In this document: positions 36,196 through 46,593 of the stretch, in pieces
Layout of the letters: each line of letters starts with the position of its first letter
How positions within the stretch are numbered: the first letter of the stretch is position 1
NCBI RefSeq assembly: GCF_028858725.1
Contig: NC_084768.1
Coordinates: forward strand, 1,409,853 to 1,473,852
Direction of reading: 5' to 3'
Source: Colius striatus
Taxonomy: Eukaryota > Chordata > Aves > Coliiformes > Coliidae
Length of the DNA stretch: 64,000 nt
Program-made: the position numbers and the translations under genes
The notes under the pieces: generated by a model
What the model was told of the DNA's origin: nothing
What the model saw: the letters and a program-made list of their open reading frames with translations, nothing else
Databases searched by the model: none

Positions 36196-36640
36196 AGTCC
36201 CAGAATGCCAGAATGGTGGGGGTGGGAAGGGACCTCTGGAGCTCCTCCAGCCCAACTCTCTGCTAAAGCAGATCCACCTAGATCAGGTGGCACAGGGACG
36301 TGTCCAGGTGGGGTTGTAAAAGCTGCTGAGAAGGAGCCTCCAGCCCCTCCCTGGGCAGCCTGGGCCAGGACTCCCTCAACCTCACACTCAAGAAGCTTCT
36401 CCTTGTGTTTAAGTGGAACTTTTTGTGTTCCAGCTTTTGCCCATTACCCCTTGTCCTGTCACTGCAGACAGCAGAAATAAGTGCTGCCTGTTCCTCCTGA
36501 CATCCACCTTTTAAATCCCGCTAAGTGTTGGAGAGATCTCCCCTCAGTCTTCTGTCGGCTGAACAGTCCCTGGTCCCGCAGCCTTTCCTTGGAGCACGTG
36601 CTCAGGCCTCTTACAGGCTTGTGAGGTGATGGGAGCCTGC
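36196..36640 (-). mobile_element. CR1 LINE 3' fragment, reverse orientation
   Basis: It shows the reverse CR1 3' end: 'gaatggtgggggtgggaagggacct', 'cacagggacgtgtccaggtgg', 'gcagcctgggccaggactccctcaa', then 'ggagagatctcccctcagtcttctg'. Confidence 0.92.
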
Positions 36641-37202
36641 CCTGGAGGACACGTGCCAGGCCTCCGAGGTTCCCTTTGCATGGAAACCCAGAAGAACAGG
36701 GGAGGGGTTGTGCCCAGGCAGCAAGGTCTGCCTGTCGTGCTGATGGGGTGTGTGAAAGAACACTTGCAGAGGCCTCGTCTGAGAAGGCAGCTCCTCTGAG
36801 AGGTCTTTTGGATGAACCAAGTTCCTTTGCACTGTAAGCACGCAAAAGAGCATCTGGGATGTCAGGAGAGTCACCCATGAAGGAACACAAAGTGAGTCCC
36901 AGCTCCCACGCCTGCAGCAGAAAGCTCCATCCCTCCCAGCAGGGTTGGAGGGCAGGTCTGCACCTTGAGCAAAGCTCCCGGAGCAGGGAGGAACAACAGC
37001 CACCTCTCAGCAGCTCAGTCCTCCTGAAAGCCTCTGCAGGTTCCTGCTGGGTCACATCCAAGCAGGCAATGCCAGGCTGGGGCAGGGAGTGGGGGCCGTG
37101 CAGGAGATGTGACTGTAGCTCTTGTTCCTTGCCGCGGAGGTTGCGGCTCTCAGCCCAGGATGCGACTCTCAGCTGGGTGGGAAGAAATCCAGCTCTACTC
37201 AA

Positions 37203-37652
37203 TGTGAGGGACAGCAGAAATGTTCACTTTATTACAAACAGGCTTCAACTTATAGACAACACAGGCTCCAAGCCAGCCCAGCAACAGCAGCTGATAGGTC
37301 ATTCAACACAAGGTCACATTTTCATGTTCATCCCACTTGCGGTTTCTGCCATAAGCAGCTGCTTCATGGTTCACATTCTCCCTCCTCAAAGTTGTTTACC
37401 ACTTTTAGCCAAGGACAGCCCGACCTTGAGTGAACACAACGCGGCCTGCTGCCTACGTGGCAGCAACTACTTTAATCACGGCCCTTACTCTGCTCTTGGT
37501 CGTGCACCAAATCCATAGAACTAGAGCCCAGGCTGCCTTGCCCCAGCGGGCTGAGCATTATACCCCGGGATCCATGTCCATGCTCCCTCAACTGTTCCTC
37601 CACAGTTCCTCAGACACTTTCTAGAACTGGGGGATCAGAATACGGCCCAACA
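37203..37652 (-). mobile_element. Possible solo LTR
   Basis: On the minus strand a segment could run from TGTTGGGCCG to CCCTCACA. It contains a TATAAT-like box (reverse of attatacccc near 37560) and AATAAA (reverse of ctttattacaaac near 37222). The ends and order suit an LTR, but no target duplication is visible and I do not recognise the family. Confidence 0.4.
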
Positions 37653-37763
37653 AACCAAATGTCTCTTTCCTCAATGTGCTGGTAGAGCAACTATCTCCTC
37701 ATCCCATCTGATCAGGTGTTCAGTTGGTCACCTGCATGTGCAGTTTTCTGTTTCCTCCTCAAG

Positions 37764-37930
37764 GATCCTGAAGGAAGCCAGGGAGAGCCTGATGGCCAAA
37801 ATGAAGAGGAGTCGTGCTCTTGGAGAGGAGCTGGAGCTCTTGATCAGCAAGCTCTGCAGCCCCAAGGAGCTGGCCTAGTACCAGATGTTCCCTGGCGATT
37901 TGGTGCTGCGGGTGTTGCCTCAAACAGAGG
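37764..37930 (+). pseudogene. Shroom ASD2 domain fragment A
   Basis: After an acceptor-like tttcctcctcaag the frame reads LKEARESLMAKMKRSRALGE, continues to LISKLCSPKELA, then a stop (37876-37878), then YQMFPGDLVL. In order this matches the Shroom ASD2 coiled coil: a REARESLL-like heptad run, an ALGEE motif, a CxPxEL motif, and a YxMFxGDL motif. ASD2 binds Rho kinase and drives apical constriction in SHROOM2, 3 and 4. The in-frame stop and loss of homology after about 37930 mark it as a broken copy. A paralogous fragment lies at 53.0-53.3 kb on the other strand. Confidence 0.7.
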
Positions 37931-38329
37931 GTGTCTGGCTGGGACAGCAGTCTGTGGGGAAAGTGGTTTGACCCCAAATGTGGCTTTATGGGCTTCCCTC
38001 CAGCTGCACCTCATCCCTCTGAAGATCATCCCATCCCCACAAAGCCCCCCTCAGGCATCACAGAGTCCCTGCTCACCTCAGAGCCAAACACTTCCAGGAG
38101 CTGCCTGCCTGGGACACAGCATCAGCATCAGCATTGTCCCAGGAACAATGGACAATGCTGCAGTGACAATGACAGGAGTTCCTGAAAGAGGTGGAGCCTT
38201 TGGAGGAGGAGAGACAGCCTGGTAAGGAGGGAGTCACAGCAGATGAGGGGATGAGCCCTGAGCTGGGGCTGCCATGACACTCCCTAAACTGGGGATGAGT
38301 CTAAGTGGAGACACAACCCCGGCTGCTGA

Positions 38330-38850
38330 GCATCCCCTTGGGTGAGCGTTACAGCTGCGTTGGGCTTAGAGCCCTGCTGGGCTTTAGGTTAAATCCTGTC
38401 AGGGATAGGACTGGGTTGAAGTCTCATTGGGATTTGGACTGGGTCAGGATGAGGTTAAATCTATCTGTTTAAGGTTAGGCCTGGGTTTGCACCCCCCCCC
38501 CCCCCCCCCCTTGGATTTGGGCTAGTTTAGGATGAATTGAACTCCTGTATATGTAGGGTTAGGAGTAGCTTAGGATTTTGGGGCTTGAGCTAGGTTAGGC
38601 TGAGTTCAAATCCTGCCCATTTAGGGCTATGAATGGTGCATGCTTCAAGCACTGCTGGGTTTTGGGCTGATTCAGTGTTAGGTGATGTCAGAGGCATGTA
38701 AGGTTTAAGCTGGTGTTTAAGACCCTGTTGAGGTTTGATTTCCAGGTTCACTTCAGTCGTGTATATTTAAGGTTCTGTCTGTGTGAGGGTCAAGATCCTG
38801 TACAGGTTTGGGCTTGGTTAGGGTTAGGTGAAGTCTGTGCTTCCACCAGA
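38330..38850. repeat. Degenerate TTAGGG/TTGGG-like minisatellite with a poly(C) run
   Basis: Degenerate units of about 60-70 bases recur: gggttaggtt/aggttaggcctgggttt, 'tgaagtctcattgggatttgg', 'gttcaaatcctgcccatttaggg'. Many contain gttaggtt-type hexamers resembling degenerate telomere repeat. An uninterrupted cytosine run of about 19 lies at 38492-38510. Confidence 0.6.
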
Positions 38851-39132
38851 GGCATCCTGAGCTCTGTGTCATCAGCACTGGGCAAGGAACAAGGCTGTCA
38901 GGGTCGGTCCCTGCTGTTTGTTTGCAATGGGAACTTCTTCAGCGTGAATTGTCAAATACTGATGAGTAACTTGGACTCTGCATTGGTGACGTGGATTGGA
39001 AGAAGTTAAAAGCAGCCCAAGGGATGGAGCTGTGTCAGCACTCTAATTCTGCCCTTGTGGATGTGTCAGAGATGGAATTGTCATTGTCCAAGGGATGAGC
39101 ACATTCACTCTCTTTCCTTCCCCCTCTTGCAG

Positions 39133-39249
39133 AATGTAGAGGAGTGGTCACCTGATGTGTTTGCACACAACGATGCCCGTGGGGATCACGCACTGAAACT
39201 CCTTTGCTCTGAACTCCTTGCACACTGGGATGTGATCAAGTGTCTCAAG
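39133..39249 (+). CDS. Candidate orphan exon, family not recognised
   Basis: A polypyrimidine tract and acceptor (cttccccctcttgcag) precede a 117-base open stretch that ends at a donor-like AAG|GTCAGT. It encodes 39 residues including SPDVFAHNDARGDHALKLLC and AHWDVIKCLK. Length, phase and composition are exon-like. It lies 1.2 kb downstream of the Shroom-like fragment on the same strand, but I could not place it in Shroom. Confidence 0.45.
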
Positions 39250-40134
39250 GTCAGTAGGTAGAAGATGTGTCTCTTCTTCTATCTTGGATTGGATTCCAGT
39301 TCTTTCTCATTCTGCTGTGCTCTCTTTGAAATGCAATGTTAGCCCTATTGGAAGGCTTTGTGGACACTGCCCTTTCCCCAGGAAGCAAGAGCAAATGTTA
39401 TTGAAGTCGTGTTTTTAATTGGAATGGGATCCCTTGAAGCAGATGGGATCCCAACCAGACGTCCCCGTGAAAGCCTTGGGGAATGTTACTTGGGAGCATT
39501 TGTGTTCCACATGCAAATGTTGCATTTGTTAACACTGATGGGAAGGATGGTGCCATGCTCCTGTGTTCCACAGCCCTCTGAAGTGCTTCAATGCTTCAGT
39601 ACTGAAGCGGGGCTTAGAAGAAAGATGGGGACAAACATTTGATCAGGGCCTGCTGCACTGCTGGTGCTGCTGGGTTTTAGTTTAGGCTGAGCTGCTGCAG
39701 CAGCCTGATGGTGTGTTTGATGGGAGCAGTGGCCTGCAAGGTAAGAGCAGGTCTGTTCTGGATTTGGTTCCCTATGGGGAAAATGCTCTTGGCAGGTTCT
39801 CTGTCAATATTGAACCTGGGATCTAAAGCCTTCAGAGGCTTCATCTTGCAGATCCAAAGGCTGACTTAAGGTGCTGTTTGGGCTGAAGACTGGGTGTGAA
39901 CGACAGTGTGTTTTCCTCTCTTTACTGTGCTGTGACTCAGGAGGGGACTGGCACAGAGCTCATGATCAGATCCCCATTCGAGCTGCGTTAGCCCGTCCCG
40001 TAGCTCTGCTGCTGCCCCTCTGGGCTGTGATCAGTGACACTGCTATGTCCAAACATGTGCTTTCTGTGTGACCAAGCGAAGGCAGGAAATGTGGGCAGCT
40101 TGCAGCCTTGAAAGAGATGTGGAGGGGTCTGTGT

Positions 40135-40420
40135 TGTAGTGGTGCAGGCTGTATTCATTCAAAGATGTAGAGAAGCTGGGTAATGCACGTGCAGAGACGT
40201 ACACAGGCAACACAGTACAACCAACAGACTTGACCCAAAGCCACCCTTCCTTGGCTGGCTACCTCCTTGTATGCTGCTTCTGCCCATGTGATCAGCCAGG
40301 GCCCAACTGAACACCTTGCAGCACCTGTGTGTGATAACTGGAAGTAGCTTGCCAGCTGCATTAACTTGTCCCTACCATCTTTATTCAAGCTGGCTGCTCC
40401 AAGCCACGTTTGTGCCTACA
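40135..40420 (-). mobile_element. Outer LTR of the palindromic provirus, left copy
   Basis: This 286-base LTR runs on the minus strand from TGTAGGCACAAA to CCACTACA, with a polypurine tract (reverse of cccccctttttcc) immediately upstream at 40421-40438. It is nearly identical to the LTR at 44422-44706 in opposite orientation. AATAAA and a TATAA-like box are visible in the right copy. Confidence 0.88.
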
Positions 40421-41779
40421 ATTCCCCCCTTTTTCCTTTTTGGACCAGCCAGCCTTCAGCAGCACATTTCAAAATTAAAGGTACAAGAAGAAAACATCAA
40501 TATTGTTACCCATGGCCATGAGTTTACAACAAAAGGTCAATAACAGCTCCACTGCTGAACAATACAACACAGAAATCCATCAACTCCAACAGAATGTGCT
40601 GTGTGTTGCTAGGAGGGACGCACACTGGCGACAAGGGATGAGTTCTCTGTGCTTCCACTGAGGTTTCTATTCACTGAATGTACTTTCAGACTCTTGTTTA
40701 ACTTCTTTAGCATGCTGATCTGTGAGCTGGAAATATCTCTTCATCTGTAGAAAACACACCATTTCTGCTTTCAAGTTTCCATTGGCCGTCCTGTGAAGTT
40801 CTCCAGGTCTTTGAATGTGATGCAGATTGCTGGAGGAATTTGCAGCAGCCACAGCTGACAGGTTTTCCATTTCAACAGGGTGATGGGTTGAGGGTGGATC
40901 ACTTGGTTCTTTCCTCAAGATGGTTTTCTCCATTGCTCTTACAGTCATTAAGGCCTTTTGGTTGATGTGCCTTGATCCACGTTGCTGGAATCCACCGGGG
41001 ACCTTGCTCTGTAACGCCACAAGCGCAGCCTCTTCCCCACGGGAACAGATCTGCAGGCCCTTGCCACTCTCCAGTAGTGGGATTCTTACACCAAACTTTA
41101 GGTTTGTCAGCAAGCTCCAAATCCCGACTCATTTGGGCAAAGTGTGTTAATGCTGGTGCTTCATTCCGCTTTGCCAGCATTTTCACACCTTGGTGAAAGA
41201 AGTTGTGTGATCTGTGGGACTGAGAAAATGTGTCAGTTCTTGGCCCCACAGGTGTCAATAAAGGAGCTGCCAATATCTTGTCACCAATTTCATTGCCAAC
41301 TGATGGGCCATCTCTTAAGCCCAAATGGCTTCCAGTATGTCCAGTGTCATACAGTCAGGCCTGTAACGGGTGCTGTTGGTCTCACTGGCCCATCTTCCTT
41401 TTGAAATTGATCAGAAAACTATTTATGGGCTGGATAATGATTATTTGTAGTCCCTGGATGAGACGACAAGGCCACTGTAATTCATCAGACTGCTGCAGTG
41501 CCCAGGTCAAGAACTCATCTGTGAGAGGAACGAAAATGACGTCTGCCTCAATCCCTGCTGTTGCCAGCAGATGTTTCCTGCCCTTAACTATTATTTTCAC
41601 AATGGCCTCTGGTCTCGTGGTGATTGTTTTTGGCAAATTCTGTGGCAAAAACATCCGCTCCAGGATGCTCAATGGGTCTCTCGCTCCTGAATCCCATTGC
41701 ATCAAGAGTGCCATTCCAGGCTGGTTTTGACTGATCACAGCAACGTTAACTGACAAGTCAGGATCATATCAGTGACTGT
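40135..41779 (-). mobile_element. Left arm of an inverted-repeat class II endogenous retrovirus
   Basis: The arm reads on the minus strand from pol through the integrase C-terminal region (motifs WQGPADLFPWGRG and GPRWIPATW, typical of alpha/betaretrovirus-like integrases), then the polypurine tract and LTR. Compared with the right arm it lacks about 530 bases of the integrase zinc-binding and core region, with the join near 41180. ORFs are short and broken. It is non-coding as a virus. Confidence 0.88.
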
Positions 41780-42532
41780 AGTTATTGACTGTCGTGTTTC
41801 CTGTCTTTTCTATCGCTGGTATTTGCTGCCAGGACAGTTCCCGCGCACTGTCAGCCTCTGCTGAGCCTTTAGCAAAGGCGTTAGTGGCGCAAGAGCCTCA
41901 TTCGTGACACCACATGTGGTTCGTGCCCATTGGATATCACCTGTCAGCTTCTGAATGTCTGTTCAATGAGCAATTTCTGGTTTAATTGCCACCTTCTGAG
42001 GATAAATGCGTGCCCTTGTGATAATGTGACCTAAACATTGCCAGGAGGCGTGCACTTGTACCTTCTCTGGCGCGATCACCAACCCGGAGATGCCCAACTG
42101 TCGCTTCACTGCTGGCACAATCTGATGCTGCTCCAGGTCTTTTCCTGCACTCAGGATGTCATCCCTATAATGGTAAGATAAAACACGAGGGGATTTTCTG
42201 TGCAGAGGTGCCAGCGCCCAGGCAACATCAGTGTGACATGAATCCACACATGAATCCAGTGAATCCTGGCTGTAAAGCACCCATGTCCTGCATCACTGCG
42301 TTAACAGCTCTTACATCGTGTAACAGCCACCACTTCCCTGATTTTTTAGGGATAGTAAAAATTGTGGCGGCCATTGATGGGCGACGAATCCTAAAGTTAC
42401 CCTGGCGCACAGGTAAACCAGTCTGGCTTGATCAATGGCTGCTGAGCAAAGAAAAGCTCAGCCAGATGCATGAATTGGTAAATAAACAATTAGAAAAAAG
42501 TCATATTGAGCCATCCACCAGTCCATGGAATA
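41780..42532. mobile_element. Spacer of the inverted repeat: reverse transcriptase split on two strands
   Basis: On the minus strand, 41963-42360 contains central reverse transcriptase sequence including a Y-R-D-D active-site motif. On the plus strand, 42385-42530 contains the more N-terminal RT segment (QWLLSKEKLSQM). The two parts of one ancestral domain therefore point away from each other, with the head-to-head junction at about 42360-42385. Neither is a functional gene. Confidence 0.8.
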
Positions 42533-44706
42533 CAGTCACTGATATGATCCTGACTTGTCAGTTAACGTTGCTGTGATCAGTCAAAACCAGCCTGGAATGG
42601 CACTCTTGATGCAATGGGATTCAGGAGCGAGAGACCCATTGAGCATCCTGGAGCGGATGTTTTTGCCACAGAATTTGCCAAAAACAATCACCACGAGACC
42701 AGAGGCCATTGTGAAAATAATAGTTAAGGGCAGGAAACATCTGCTGGCAACAGCAGGGATTGAGGCAGACGTCATTTTCGTTCCTCTCACAGATGAGTTC
42801 TTGACCTGGGCACTGCAGCAGTCTGATGAATTACAGTGGCCTTGTCGTCTCATCCAGGGACTACAAATAATCATTATCCAGCCCATAAATAGTTTTCTGA
42901 TCAATTTCAAAAGGAAGATGGGCCAGTGAGACCAACAGCACCTGTTACAGGCCTGACTGTATGACACTGGACATACTGGAAGCCATTTGGGCTTAAGAGA
43001 TGGCCCATCAGTTGGCAATGAAATTGGTGACAAGATATTGGCAGCTCCTTTATTGACACCTGTGGGGCCAAGAACTGACACATTTTCTCAGTCCCACAGA
43101 TCACACGACTTCTTTCACCAAGGTGTGAAAATGCTGGCCAAGCACTTTGACCTGACCACATGGGACGCTCAGGGTATCGTTTCCACATGCCCTGCATGCC
43201 AGAATCAAATCGGCCTAGGAGCAGGAGTCAATCCCAGGGGCCTGGCACCACGAGGAACATGGCAATGGGCTGTCACAGTCTGTGCTCCCTTTGGACAGTT
43301 TAAACCAATACATGTCACTACTGATACCTATTGGGCCATGGTTTGGGCCACAGCCTTAACGAGGGACAGGGCTCGAGGCGTCATAAGACACTGGAGGAGT
43401 TGCTTTGCAGTCCTTGGTGTTCCACGAGAGAGAAAACTGACAATGGCTGGGGATATAGAGCCAGTAGAACACATGAGTTTCTGAACTTATGGGGTGTCAG
43501 ACACACCACTGGGATTCCAGGGAACTCCACTGGTGAAGCCACAATCGAACGTACTCACCAAGCTCTAAAGGGGCTGATAGAGAAACAGAAAACGGGGGAA
43601 GAGGGGGGTGAGCCCTCAAGACAGACTCACGAAAGCCCTTTCTACAGGGAATCATCTCAGAACTGTGGCAAAGCGGAATGAAGCACCAGCATTAACACAC
43701 TTTGCCCAAATGAGTCGGGATTTGGAGCTTGCTGACAAACCTAAAGTTTGGTGTAAGAATCCCACTACTGGAGAGTGGCAAGGGCCTGCAGATCTGTTCC
43801 CGTGGGGAAGAGGCTGCGCTTGTGGCGTTACAGAGCAAGGTCCCCGGTGGATTCCAGCAACGTGGATCAAGGCACATCAACCAAAAGGCCTTAATGACTG
43901 TAAGAGCAATGGAGAAAACAATCTTGAGGAAAGAACCAAGTGATCCACCCTCAACCCATCACCCTGTTGAAATGGAAAACCTGTCAGCTGTGGCTGCTGC
44001 AAATTCCTCCAGCAATCTGCATCACATTCAAAGACCTGGAGAACTTCACAGGACGGCCAATGGAAACTTGAAAGCAGAAATGGTGTGTTTTCTACAGATG
44101 AAGAGATATTTCCAGCTCACAGATCAGCATGGTAAAGAAGTTAAACAAAAGTCTGAAAGTACATTCAGTGAAGAGAAACCTCAGTGGAAGCACAGAGAAC
44201 TCATCCCTTGTCGCCAGTGTGCGTCCCTCCTAGCAACACACAGCACATTCTGTTGGAGTTGATGGATTTCTGTGTTGTATTGTTCAGCAGTGGAGCTGTT
44301 ATTGACCTTTTGTTGTAAACTCATGGCCATGGGTAACAATATTGATGTTTTCTTCTTGTACCTTTAATTTTGAAATGTGCTGCTGAAGGCTGGCTGGTTC
44401 ACAAAAGAAAAAGGGGGGAACTGTAGGCACAAATGTGGCTTGGAGCAGCCAGCTTGAATAAAGATGGTAGGGACAAGTTAATGCAGCTGGCAAGCTACTC
44501 CAATTATCACAAACAGGTGCTGCAAGGTACTCAATTGGGCCCTGGCTGATCACATGGGCAGAAGCAGCATATAAGGAGGTAGCCAGCCAAGGAAGGGTGG
44601 CTTTGAGTCAATTCTGTTGGTTGTACTGTGTTGCCTGTGTACGTCTCTGCCTGTGCATTACCCAGCTTCTCTACATCTTTGAATGAATACAGCCTGCACC
44701 ACTACA
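42533..44706 (+). mobile_element. Right arm of the inverted-repeat endogenous retrovirus
   Basis: The plus-strand copy of the same provirus 3' half runs from pol through integrase to polypurine tract and LTR. It keeps the integrase zinc-binding pattern (H..H near 43100-43125, C-P-A-C near 43190) and a catalytic-core region that is frameshifted near 43440, so no full-length enzyme can be made. Arm-to-arm identity is very high: a 166-codon antisense ORF differs by a single residue between arms. Confidence 0.88.
44422..44706 (+). mobile_element. Outer LTR of the palindromic provirus, right copy
   Basis: This 285-base LTR (TGTAGGCACAAA to CACTACA) follows a polypurine tract (aaaagaaaaaggggggaac). 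It contains an aataaag signal near 44457 and a catataagg TATA-like box near 44568. The flanks (ctgtgt before 40135, atagtt after 44706) do not form a target duplication. Confidence 0.88.
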
Positions 44707-45290
44707 ATAGTTTGTGTTGGTCTGTGTAAGCTCCTCCCCTTCCTGACATTCCTGCCAGAGTCATCACCCAGATGCTATGCTTCCCCAGCTCATTTTCAGC
44801 CTCTTGTCTGGCAGTGTGTTCTGATGATGGAGCTGCTTGATCCTGCTGGGCTGCATCCACAGGGTGACTACAGCTCTGTGGGTGGTCAGTATCATCTGGA
44901 CATGTCCTTTCCACTTTTCCTTCAATGGTCCTTCCTCAACTATTAAGTGAAATCAACTCAACAGACAAGTAAATAGAAATACATTCCATTCCAAGGGCCC
45001 CTGAAAGAAATCTTTGCTTTAAGAGCCATAGGAACCAAAGCTCACACTTCTGGACCCCTCCGTCGTCATCTGCATTCAAGGTGTAGCTAAGGAAATGGCT
45101 GTGGCTGTGTAGATACTCTGAACAAAACAAGGAGGAAGGTCAAAGGAGCAGAGCAGAGCATTTCAGGGGACCTTGAAAGAAGAGAGAGTGGGTATCAACT
45201 ATTTGAGTCCTATAGTCAAAAACAACTATGTGAAAATAGAGAAAGATCTTTAAAGCACACGGGAGAAATGCCCCTGTCAAACACTCCCTG
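44707..45290. other. Unannotated stretch between provirus and FOXJ1-like 3' region
   Basis: No domain or repeat was recognised. It may be 3' flanking sequence of the FOXJ1-like gene. Confidence 0.3.
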
Positions 45291-45294
45291 TGGG

Positions 45295-45870
45295 GCTGGT
45301 TTTGCCTCCCTCTGGTTTTTCATGAATAATCTTACAATTAAGCTGGGAAATCACTGGGGATGTCTCTGTCTCTGGAGAATCTTGTCTCAGCAGCATGGGG
45401 GAGCATCCTTTGCGTGGTGAGTGGCCTTTGATAAGAAAGATCTCAGACTGCTCCACTCATGTCTGCTGGCAAAGAGGCACCGTTGGATTTGGTGTAGCTA
45501 AGCAACTCCTGAATGGCTCTGGCTGTGTACATGTTCTCATCAGAAAGCAAGGAGGAAGGGCAAAGCAGCAGCGCAGAAGAGAGAAGGGTACCCACTATTT
45601 CAGGCCTATGGCCAAAGCCAACTCTGTGAAATCACAGCGACAGGGACTTCTCCCGTGGCCTTTAAAGATCTGTCAAACACTCCCTGTGGTGCTGGTTTTT
45701 CTCCCTCCATCTTTCCCATGACTAATCTTACAATTGAGCTGTGAAATCCTTGGGGATGTGTCTGTCTCGGGGAAATCTTGTCCCAGCAGCATGGGGAAGC
45801 ATCCTCTGCATGGTGACAGGCCTTTGATAAGAGGGATGTCAGAGTGCTCACTCACTCAGCTGCTGGCAGA
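45295..45870. repeat. Tandem duplication in FOXJ1-like 3' flanking sequence
   Basis: About 170 bases at 45300-45470 recur at 45695-45865 with an offset near 396 bases. Shared text includes 'aatcttacaattgagctg' (aattaagctg in the first copy), 'cagcatggggaagcatcc' and 'ggcctttgataaga'. The second copy continues into the FOXJ1-like tail and is also the sequence duplicated at 16.4 kb. Confidence 0.75.
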
Positions 45871-45906
45871 GGCATCCTTGTCTTTGTGCAAATGCTCTCT
45901 GTTGAT

Positions 45907-46593
45907 TCAGTAGTAGAGACAGTCGTTTGTCTCTTTGTCCAACTCCTGTTGCAGGAAATAAGTGGCCATGAAGGTTTCATCAAAGTCCAGGTTGTTCACG
46001 CTGGCTTCAGTGAGGAGCTGCTGCTGCTCCTGGCCATCCTGGAGCTGGTGGATGTGGTGCCCGTTGTGCCGTCCGCTCTGGCTCGTGTTCTGCGGGGCTG
46101 TTTGGTTCCGTGAGCCCCAGAAGTGGAGAGTCACGGTTTGAGATGGTGATGAAGCTGCTTCTGAGTCAGAGTCACTGTCCACATTGCTGTTGAAGCTGGT
46201 TTTGGTGTCAAAGCCTCCACGTCGGTTGGTGTAGAAGAAGGCTTCCCAGTCCAAGTCCCCTTGCAGTGGCCCCAGCTCCGGCTGCTGCTCCTGGCTCAGC
46301 AGGACAGGGCTGCAAAGCCGAGACACCTTGGCCATTGGTTTGGGTGATGGCTTCTTGTGCCTCTGCCCTGCTTTGCCATCTGCTGCAGCCAGGGTCTGGT
46401 TGCTGGTGGCTTCTTCAAACTCCTTCAGCAGCTGCTGCAACTCCCTGTTGACACCGAGGATGGAAGTGTAGGTGTCAGAGGAGGTGTCTGTGGTGTTGAG
46501 GCTCCCTGTGCCTTGAGGGGCTGTTGCAGGACAGGCTGCGTGGCTGTGTGCTGGGGGCATGCTCCGCCGTTTGCAGGCAATGTCTCTGCTCAC
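45907..46593 (-). pseudogene. Duplicated FOXJ1-like last-exon unit with the natural C-terminus
   Basis: This frame repeats the last-exon region of the FOXJ1-like gene ([34 protein letters not shown]), then carries on to the family C-terminal motif LDFDETFMATYFLQQ and a stop. It is offset 410 bases from the equivalent part of 46590-47114. Because 410 is not a multiple of three, the upstream frame does not enter it. Unless splicing removes the first unit, this segment is not translated from the main start codon. It lacks the forkhead and any promoter of its own. Confidence 0.75.

Noticed and set aside
40899..43943. Paired ORFs on both strands initially considered as a host gene pair
   Set aside because: The integrase C-terminal motifs, polypurine tract and LTRs identify them as retroviral and non-functional.
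40129..44712. Target-site duplication around the palindromic provirus
   Set aside because: The six bases on each side (ctgtgt and atagtt) do not match, so none is annotated.
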